Source: Kiritimatiellia bacterium
GTDB lineage: Bacteria; Verrucomicrobiota; Kiritimatiellia; RFP12; UBA1067
DNA length: 8,024 nucleotides
Assembly (NCBI GenBank): GCA_024405255.1
Contig: JAKSOY010000205.1
Location: forward strand, 1-8,024
Direction of reading: 5' to 3'
Shown piece by piece: positions 1-6,606 of this stretch. A program made the position numbers and the translations under genes. The notes below the pieces were generated by a model, which had not been told where the DNA came from, searched no databases, and worked only from the letters and a program-made list of their open reading frames with translations. Position 1 is the stretch's first letter, and every line of letters begins with the position of its first letter.

Positions 1-3000
1 CGAACGCCTTCTCGATTTTCTGGAGGTCGTTCGACTGCGCCTTCGTCGCCGTGCCGGACTCGACCGCCGACTTCAGCGCACCGAACTGCGGATCGTGGAT
101 CATCACCGTGCAAGCGGATGCTTCGCCGATTTCCATGTTCATCGGATTCAGGAGCTGGAGCGTCAAGAACTCATCCGCCTCGACCGCCTTGTCCACCAGT
201 ACCGGGATCTCGACCGTCTTCTCGCCGATCTCGCCCTTCGCCCACTCGAGCGTCACCGGAAACTTGAAACTCTTCGGCTTCACGCCGTTCACCGCCGCGT
301 CCTTGAGGTCCAGGTCCGCCGCGGCCGCGGTGTTGTACGCGACCTGCACCTGGACGCTGCTCGCAAGGTCAGCGTTTCCGCCGTTGACGACGACCTTCAG
401 TGTCCCGCCCTCGTCGACAGTCATCTCCTCTGCGTCGAACGCCGCCTCGCCGCCGGCCGAACCAACGGTATTCCACCACGCGGGATCGGTCTCGATCGGG
501 GGATTGTAGTCGAAGACGATCGTCGCGGAGTTGCCAATCCGCGAGCCGGCCTGCGCGTCCTCACGCACCCTGATGCGGTAGGTAATGTGCCCTTCGCCGC
601 AGTGCGTCTCGTTGTTCGGGGGCAGGAAACCGGCATACATGTCAAGCGGCCATCCATCCTCATCGCCATTGGGATCGACAATACGCAAATACCACTCTGC
701 CACGCCATCGCGAACTTCAAATTCAGTCCTCACCTGAAGATTGGTACCATCCATCGTCACCGCATGCGAACCAGACGAAGCCCCGTCCAACGCCGAGTCG
801 ACCTGGTTGCCGAACCCGACCTCGATCATCTCGAACGAATCCCAGTCGAGGCAATCCGAAAGCGGGTTCGTGACCGTGACCTGCGCGGCAGCGGCTTCCG
901 CGTCCGCCTTGTTCTCGAAGTAGATCGTGTAGGTCATCCACTCGCCCGGCTTGACGAAGCGTTCCGCTCCGACGCCCTCCGGCCCCGTCATCTCGTTCGG
1001 ATCGCACGATTTCGGCGAAGTGGATGTGGTGGCATCCTCGTCTTCGCCGAGATCATCCGACACGCGCCGAATTTTCAGAACACACTTCGCACATTGCCAA
1101 CGCTCCGAATCCTCCATCACTGAAAGATAAACGGTCTTTTCGACATAATCAACATTCTCCGGAAGGGTGCCGTCGAACACGGCATACGAAGAAGTTCCGG
1201 CAAGCGAAAACTCTTCATCAAACCAGAAATACAACCTCTCTGCACCAACTGCGAAAATCGAATGACTACCGTTCAACACCGCGCTCCACGCACCATCTGC
1301 ACATGCCTCCACGTCAAGCGAAGTCAGTGAAAGCTGTTGCGATTTCGCACTTCCCGAAGTGGCCTTAACCGAACTCGCCGACGATGCAACTTTCATCAAC
1401 ATGGGCTTGTCATCAGTGATAACCGGGAGATTGCCTTTGCCGTCGTAAATAGTGACGACTTTAGCTATGTAATTGTTGAAGTCAGGCGCCAAATCGCCGT
1501 CGTACACCTTCAACATGTCGTCATCCGCCCCGACCACGCCAAGAACGATACACTTCTCCCCGTTCGCCAACGGCATGTTGTCCTCGCCGCATCCCAAACG
1601 GTGCGATCCAAAAAGTTCGGGATCGACAACAATATCATCTTCAATCACCGCAGGATCGCTATCATTTGGCTTGGCGAAATATTCATACCCATAGCAATGC
1701 GATCTGTGATTCCAGATCTCGAGCGGCTTAATATGCGGTGCAGAAATCAGCTTTTTCACCAACGAGGATGTCAAGACACCAGAGGCAACTTGCGACATCA
1801 CATTCTCACCTTCACTCCAGCCATCCAGACGAATGATCCAAATTCCGTTGGCCATATTGACCTTGCGCCAAGGCAGATATTTCGCATTCCGTTCAATCCA
1901 GGGGCGAATGGATGACAGGTTAGAGAGATCATCCCACGGAAGTGTCATATTGTCAGCAAAATTAAGGAACTTGAGCGTTATTGTGTTTGGCGATTCATTT
2001 CCTGTAACCAGGACATCACCATTCACATCGGCATTTCCGACATTCAGATCAACCGCCTCATATTCAATGGCTCCGATCAACTTTTCATTGAAATCGTCAA
2101 CCTTGCCGAGACCGCCGAGCACTTTCTGATACTTCCATTCTCCGCATTCACCCATGTAATCGCATTCGACATCTCCGGTTTTATCAGCATTGACAATTCC
2201 CGCATATCTGTCGCGTTCCGGCAACGCGAGTCCCGTTTCAGCAACCCAATACCTCTTCGCCTCCGCAAGACCATCAACAATCCATGAATAGCCAAACTTA
2301 TATTGATCCGCACCGGAGTCAATGCTCTTGGTAAACCAACTCCACGAATACCCGTGCCGATCATCCTTGACTGCAGTCTCCATGGCAAAAGATCGTTCGT
2401 AGAAATCACCGCTGCGAAAGAGCAACAGATTAAAGTCGGCATCCATCTCATTGCCACCCGTTCCCAACGACGCATTCCAACTTGACTTGTAGAAGACCTT
2501 TAAGTCTGCCGACGCTTTTTTCCAGAAATGAGTTTGAAAGATGAATCCGTGAATTCCTACGTCTTCCGTCGAAACATCAAGCCCAACAAGCAGTTTCACC
2601 TTCCCAAAGTGCGCTGCCATCCTTCCGGCAACATGAGCACCGTGGCTGTGACCAATTAAATACAAATTCCCGGCCCCGCATCCACCGTAATCAAAAAGCA
2701 ACTTCCCTGCCACCGACGCTGTGTCTTTTATGTCCCCGTCATCATAAGGCCAAAGGCCGTTCTTCCAATTGACCGCACAGACATTGTAGTTGACGCCATG
2801 TTTTCGCCTGAAGGCAACAGCCATTTCTCTTATCCACGCTTCCTCCACAGAATTCTTGTTCCCATGGCAAATGACAATCGTGGGGTTTCCAACTGTAAAA
2901 TAAGAGGTGTCAGAACTCGCCGCCCCCTTGACCGCCACGAGCGCCTCGCGCTGATCATCCCCGCCATTTGGACACAACAATTTCATATCCCCTGATGCAT

Positions 3001-6000
3001 TGAAACACCAAACGTCTCCAAGTCTGAGTTCACGCCCCCTTGGAGTCGAGAGAAGCTTCGGCTGCGGCAGCGATGACGTCTTTGCCGCGGCCATCTCGCA
3101 AGAATCCTTCGCTTTATAATATGCATCTTGGAGGAACTGTCCCAGACACTGGTTGTAATCTCGTCCTCCTTCACTCGCCCATTGTGCCGATGAAAGCCAT
3201 TCGCCAATATTCTGGTAAAGTTCACTCCACGTTCCACCTGTTTCCGCTTTAAGTTGCCTATACATCTCGCTGTTCAAACTCTGTTCACGAGCTATCCACT
3301 TTGCATTGTAGAACTCCGCCAGTGAAAATCTCGTCTTCTTCGCTCCCTCCTGCGCCGCGTGGTAGCTCTTGAGCTGCCACTTCAAATCCGCCGCCATGCA
3401 CGTGACCTGCACGCCAAGGCGCTGGGGCTCGCCCGGACGAAGCGTGCCGTGCGGTGCTTCCGCCGACAGGCCCATCACCTTCACAGAATTGGAATGGACA
3501 TTGCCATCCACCTTGAAGATCTGGCCTTCGGAGACGATCTCGAAAACCGGCGCGGGCATATCGACGTTGCCCGTGTTCTCATAGTCGATCCAGCACGTCA
3601 CGGTCCGCCCCTGACGCACCGCGCTTGGCACATCAAGCTTCGCCTTGAGCTCCGCTTTCGGCGGAATCGCCTCGACAGTGAACGCCCCCGCGCAGGTCGC
3701 CTTCGCGCCATCCGCCGAAGTGACAGTCACGGCATAGCTCTTGCCCGCCTGCAACTTGGAGCAATCCACCGCGAGCGAAAGCTGCGTCGCCGAGACGAGG
3801 GACACCTTCTCGGGAACGTATGCCGCTCCGGGATTGCCGTCAACCGTCAGTTCGACCGAGCAATTCTCATCAAAGTTCGCACCCGTGACGATCAGCCCGG
3901 TCGTTCCGGAGGACGGCACACGGGCCGGCGAGACGCCTTTCACAGCAAGCACACCCGACTCGAACGACAGGGAATACGCGACCTCCTTGCCATTCGGACT
4001 CACCACCGTCACATACCCGGTTGTCGTTCCTGCGGGGATTCCGATGATTCCGCCGTCCGCACCGCACACCGTCCGCGCCGTGAAGGAATCGGCCGTCGGC
4101 ACGAATCCGTTCCCGAAGTAGACAATCGTTCCCTCGGGCGCGTCAATCCGTCCGATCATCGGTTCGCCGGAGAATCCGAACTTGCCAACACCCGGCTGTT
4201 TCGCGCTTGCCGTTCCGGACATCCCCGCGCCCGGTTCCGCCGCAGCCATCGCCACAACAACGGCTCCGGCGGAAACCGCGACATTGTTCTTCGTATTCGC
4301 GCCCTCGAAGATGTCCCGTTCGCAGTTCGCATGCACGGCCACATGCCACTCGCCCTCCGCCGTCGGGGGAACGGCAACCGTCGCAGAGCACGCAACCGAA
4401 CCGCCCGCCGCAAGGGTTCCGGACGAGATCACCGTGCCAAGATCAATTGAGTACGCGCCCGTCGCATCCGTCAGTACCAGCTTATCCCGCCAGCTCCCTG
4501 AAGTCTCCTTTGAGCCGATGTTCCGAATCGTCCAAGTGGCATGCAGCTTCCCGCCAGGTTCGGCGGTCGGATCCATCGTCACTTGCTCCGGCACCAAGTC
4601 AATAGGCGACAGAAGTCCCTCCGTCACCTCGTAAATCCCAATGTCCGGTGCGCCCTTGCGCGGCTGCCCCAAGTAGTCCAGCTCCGGCGCCACCGTCCCG
4701 TCACCCGCGTCCACACACGGCGAATCCGCCGCAATGCGGAAGTCGCCGTTGTCGGGATCGACAAATTTGGGGTCGGCGTAGATGTTGCCGTCAACACCAT
4801 TCTTCGCGCAGCTCCGCTTAGAATAGCCCTCGGGATTGTAGAAGCAACAATTCATGACTGTGGAATGCGATTGGAATTCCGTCGCGCCGCTGGTGTCGCT
4901 CCAATTCATCCCCATACCGTAGAAAATACAATTTTTAAACGTGCCACCAACCCAATGCGACCAATCCATATATCCGTAATTACACTCGAACATCACACAG
5001 TTGTCACACGTCGTACTGCCTTGATACGGGCAAACGGCATTGCCGCAATCAAAGAATATGCTGTTCGTGATCTTGATCGTACCGCCCCAGTTCCAAACTC
5101 CATCATAAAGCGAATGTGCGACAGTGCAACCATCCATCGTCAAGCGGCCACCACTCTTGCATTCAATATTGCCCCGCTCATTACTCGGTGCTGCATACAT
5201 GGCAATGCAATAGTCAAGGTTCACCGTACCATAAACATAAAGCCCCGTCCAATTTCCACCTTCCGGCCTCGTCTTGTCCCCGTCCCCGTTCGTGTCACCG
5301 CCCCACTCGTCATCCTTGGCGCTCGTGAACACAATCGGCGCGGCGCGGGTGCCCTGCGCGTCGAGCGTACCGTTGACCGTCATCGAGCAGCCGTTCGCAA
5401 ACTTGATGATCGCGCCGGGGAGAAGCGTCAGCGTCGCCCCCGAATTGACCGTAATCGACGAGTTCGCGAGATAGACCTTGTGGCCTTTCAGTCGCAGCGT
5501 ACCGCTGACCGACGAGGTGAGCGTCTGCGGCGCGGTGTAGCGCTCTTCTGTCGCATCATCTTCGTAGATGTTGCCCGAAAGCTTGTAGCCGTCCATCACG
5601 GGCTTCGTCGCGTCGCCGTCCATCAGCGTGTCGCCGCCGACCGTATCGTCGTTGACGTGCGTGAAGATGACACCATTGGCCGTGCAGTACGCTCCGCTTT
5701 CGACCGAGAGCGATGTTCCCGTCATAAACTTGACGACCGCCCCCGGCTCGATGGTGAGCGTCATATAGCCGGGAACCGTTAAGGGTGAATCAATAAGATG
5801 AACCTTGTCTGCCGGCCAGACGACATTGTAATTGTAATTCGTCACGACAAATGTCATGTCATTCGTCACAATTTCATACACCTCCTCGATCGGCGGCAAG
5901 ACACCTCCGTGAAACTGCACGTCGTCGCCCAGCACCGTGAACTGCGCCGTGTAGGTGACATCGCCAGCCGCATGCGTGAGCACATGCGCCCCCGTCGATG

Positions 6001-6310
6001 TCGGTGCCCATTCGACCTCGCCCTCCGCGTTCGCGGTCTTCAGCGTCACGCCATCCGCAGTGACCGTACACCCCGGTAGGGTCACGCGTCCCGCGTGACC
6101 GTCGGCCCCCCACCGGGGCGAATACGCGATCGTCTCGCTCGCACCCTTCGCGGCGATTCTCACCCCCGGTCGCGTGTCGAGCCGCATCGACGCGCCCGTC
6201 GCGCGGGCGAACGCCGCGCTCTCAGCAAATGCCGACAATGTCAATGCAAAACCAGCGAAGAGCACCGCCAGCACCCTTGCCGTAATCGAACGAACCCGTA
6301 TAGTTGCCAT
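1..6310 (-). CDS. Giant exported multidomain protein with beta-helix, CARDB, IPT/TIG, lipase-like, DPNE and Calx-beta-like modules (C-terminus beyond window)
   Basis: I translated this frame codon by codon over most of its length and found no stop; 2103 codons are visible and it is still open at base 2. The start at 6310 follows an AAAGGAG site with an 8-base spacer. Residues 1-29 are a signal peptide (hydrophobic core VLAVLFAGFALTLSAFA, probable cut after AFA), so the protein is exported. Domains: two beta-solenoid repeats with GAVVKF/GAIIKF (about 184-230 and 287-345); a parallel beta-helix ending in a choice-of-anchor-Q-like block (about 365-561, with GNIYADPKFVDPDNGDFRI, SPCVDAG and DIGIYE); CARDB (567-685); IPT/TIG-like (790-880); CARDB-like (886-965); a helical segment (983-1100); a pancreatic-lipase-like hydrolase (about 1140-1330; HG 1149-1150, VNWKNG 1180-1185, GHSHGAHVAG 1220-1229, GLDVS with Asp1245, DDRHGYSW with His1319); an unassigned part (1330-1760); a module opening with SCDPNEMTGPEG (Asp1770) and ending in ATIVFDYNPPIETDP; and a Calx-beta-like region from about 1957. 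Family names come from recognised motifs. Lipase activity and surface anchoring are inferred. Confidence 0.9.
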   Translation of the reverse strand, partial: MATIRVRSITARVLAVLFAGFALTLSAFAESAAFARATGASMRLDTRPGVRIAAKGASETIAYSPRWGADGHAGRVTLPGCTVTADGVTLKTANAEGEVEWAPTSTGAHVLTHAAGDVTYTAQFTVLGDDVQFHGGVLPPIEEVYEIVTNDMTFVVTNYNYNVVWPADKVHLIDSPLTVPGYMTLTIEPGAVVKFMTGTSLSVESGAYCTANGVIFTHVNDDTVGGDTLMDGDATKPVMDGYKLSGNIYEDDATEERYTAPQTLTSSVSGTLRLKGHKVYLANSSITVNSGATLTLLPGAIIKFANGCSMTVNGTLDAQGTRAAPIVFTSAKDDEWGGDTNGDGDKTRPEGGNWTGLYVYGTVNLDYCIAMYAAPSNERGNIECKSGGRLTMDGCTVAHSLYDGVWNWGGTIKITNSIFFDCGNAVCPYQGSTTCDNCVMFECNYGYMDWSHWVGGTFKNCIFYGMGMNWSDTSGATEFQSHSTVMNCCFYNPEGYSKRSCAKNGVDGNIYADPKFVDPDNGDFRIAADSPCVDAGDGTVAPELDYLGQPRKGAPDIGIYEVTEGLLSPIDLVPEQVTMDPTAEPGGKLHATWTIRNIGSKETSGSWRDKLVLTDATGAYSIDLGTVISSGTLAAGGSVACSATVAVPPTAEGEWHVAVHANCERDIFEGANTKNNVAVSAGAVVVAMAAAEPGAGMSGTASAKQPGVGKFGFSGEPMIGRIDAPEGTIVYFGNGFVPTADSFTARTVCGADGGIIGIPAGTTTGYVTVVSPNGKEVAYSLSFESGVLAVKGVSPARVPSSGTTGLIVTGANFDENCSVELTVDGNPGAAYVPEKVSLVSATQLSLAVDCSKLQAGKSYAVTVTSADGAKATCAGAFTVEAIPPKAELKAKLDVPSAVRQGRTVTCWIDYENTGNVDMPAPVFEIVSEGQIFKVDGNVHSNSVKVMGLSAEAPHGTLRPGEPQRLGVQVTCMAADLKWQLKSYHAAQEGAKKTRFSLAEFYNAKWIAREQSLNSEMYRQLKAETGGTWSELYQNIGEWLSSAQWASEGGRDYNQCLGQFLQDAYYKAKDSCEMAAAKTSSLPQPKLLSTPRGRELRLGDVWCFNASGDMKLLCPNGGDDQREALVAVKGAASSDTSYFTVGNPTIVICHGNKNSVEEAWIREMAVAFRRKHGVNYNVCAVNWKNGLWPYDDGDIKDTASVAGKLLFDYGGCGAGNLYLIGHSHGAHVAGRMAAHFGKVKLLVGLDVSTEDVGIHGFIFQTHFWKKASADLKVFYKSSWNASLGTGGNEMDADFNLLLFRSGDFYERSFAMETAVKDDRHGYSWSWFTKSIDSGADQYKFGYSWIVDGLAEAKRYWVAETGLALPERDRYAGIVNADKTGDVECDYMGECGEWKYQKVLGGLGKVDDFNEKLIGAIEYEAVDLNVGNADVNGDVLVTGNESPNTITLKFLNFADNMTLPWDDLSNLSSIRPWIERNAKYLPWRKVNMANGIWIIRLDGWSEGENVMSQVASGVLTSSLVKKLISAPHIKPLEIWNHRSHCYGYEYFAKPNDSDPAVIEDDIVVDPELFGSHRLGCGEDNMPLANGEKCIVLGVVGADDDMLKVYDGDLAPDFNNYIAKVVTIYDGKGNLPVITDDKPMLMKVASSASSVKATSGSAKSQQLSLTSLDVEACADGAWSAVLNGSHSIFAVGAERLYFWFDEEFSLAGTSSYAVFDGTLPENVDYVEKTVYLSVMEDSERWQCAKCVLKIRRVSDDLGEDEDATTSTSPKSCDPNEMTGPEGVGAERFVKPGEWMTYTIYFENKADAEAAAAQVTVTNPLSDCLDWDSFEMIEVGFGNQVDSALDGASSGSHAVTMDGTNLQVRTEFEVRDGVAEWYLRIVDPNGDEDGWPLDMYAGFLPPNNETHCGEGHITYRIRVREDAQAGSRIGNSATIVFDYNPPIETDPAWWNTVGSAGGEAAFDAEEMTVDEGGTLKVVVNGGNADLASSVQVQVAYNTAAAADLDLKDAAVNGVKPKSFKFPVTLEWAKGEIGEKTVEIPVLVDKAVEADEFLTLQLLNPMNMEIGEASACTVMIHDPQFGALKSAVESGTATKAQSNDLQKIEKAF

Positions 6311-6318
6311 TTTGTTGC

Positions 6319-6325
6319 TCCTTTC
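6319..6325 (-). promoter_or_regulatory. Ribosome binding site of the giant gene
   Basis: The minus strand reads AAAGGAG here, 8 bases ahead of the ATG at 6308-6310. It fixes the start of the giant gene, and a classic signal peptide follows immediately, which supports the choice. The site lies just downstream of the 10-bp repeat block. Confidence 0.85.
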
Positions 6326-6332
6326 AAATTTT

Positions 6333-6397
6333 CGATTGCTGTCGATTGCCGCCGATTGCTGTCGATTCGATTGCAGCCGACTGCCGTCGATTGCCGC
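6333..6397 (-). repeat. 10-bp-period tandem repeat in the leader of the giant gene
   Basis: Six full 10-base units and one half unit lie head to tail. On the plus strand they are cgattgctgt, cgattgccgc, cgattgctgt, cgatt, cgattgcagc, cgactgccgt and cgattgccgc. In the direction of transcription the consensus is RCRGCAATCG. The block ends about 8 bases upstream of the AAAGGAG site, so it probably lies in the 5' leader or promoter-proximal DNA of the giant gene. The unit is not a multiple of three and matches roughly one helical turn, which argues against a coding repeat and is compatible with a phased protein-binding array or a slippage-prone variable repeat. Function is unknown. Confidence 0.85.
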
Positions 6398-6423
6398 CAC
6401 CGCCCACGCAACCGCCGCCTGAA

Positions 6424-6522
6424 GGCAAGCACATCGCGACCGAAAGTAGTCGACCGCAAGGCTTCTTCAGAAAAACCCTGCTGGCCTTCGCTGTACTTCA
6501 TCGTGACGACACGTACTTGCAT
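6424..6522 (-). pseudogene. Truncated gene start resembling a DGR accessory (HRDC-type) protein
   Basis: From the ATG at 6522 the minus strand encodes a peptide beginning MQVRVVTMKYSEGQQGF and continuing to about residue 33 (FGRDVL). Codon choice here looks coding. A weak GGAAA lies just ahead of the ATG. After FGRDVL the frame turns into arginine-rich low-complexity sequence, enters the 10-bp repeats and stops only at 6241, inside the giant gene's signal-peptide region. I therefore call only the first part a gene remnant. From memory it resembles the N-terminus of small proteins encoded between DGR target genes and their reverse transcriptases, including HRDC-domain accessories; I could not confirm this by search. 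It might instead be a genuine short ORF of 93 codons overlapping the giant gene, which I think unlikely. Confidence 0.4.
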
Positions 6523-6542
6523 ATCGTTTCCGTTTTTTTCGG

Positions 6543-6581
6543 CGCGCATCGTCAGGGCGCTACCGCGCCTGCCGATGCGCG
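6543..6581 (-). other. Strong hairpin with GGTA tetraloop just downstream of the SUMF1-like gene
   Basis: The outer arms cgcgcatcg (6543-6551) and cgatgcgcg (6573-6581) pair perfectly over 9 bp. Inner arms ggcgc (6556-6560) and gcgcc (6565-6569) extend the stem around a 4-base loop at 6561-6564, which reads GGTA on the minus strand. One bulge and one mismatch lie between. The hairpin begins 25 bases past the stop codon. The T-rich tract (6582-6595) follows it only on the plus strand; on the minus strand the hairpin is followed by A's, so it is not a canonical U-tailed terminator for the upstream gene. It could still be a U-less terminator or mRNA-stabilising structure. Its position and GRNA-type loop also match the hairpin/cruciform described downstream of DGR variable regions. 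Confidence 0.75.
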
Positions 6582-6606
6582 TTTTTGTTGTTTTTATGAT
6601 TTATGT

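Noticed and set aside
95..1123. Long plus-strand open frame (342 codons), with similar long frames at 3359-4450 and 4541-5782
   Set aside because: They lie exactly codon-on-codon opposite the giant minus-strand gene in GC-rich sequence. Their products are arginine/histidine-rich with no recognisable domains, and the sense strand has clear families.
6333..6397. CRISPR array or clustered direct repeats
   Set aside because: Units are 10 bases and contiguous, with no spacers.
6582..6595. Rho-independent terminator on the plus strand (hairpin followed by TTTTTGTTGTTTTT)
   Set aside because: No plus-strand gene exists for it to terminate. The hairpin is better explained in relation to the minus-strand genes, although bidirectional termination cannot be excluded.
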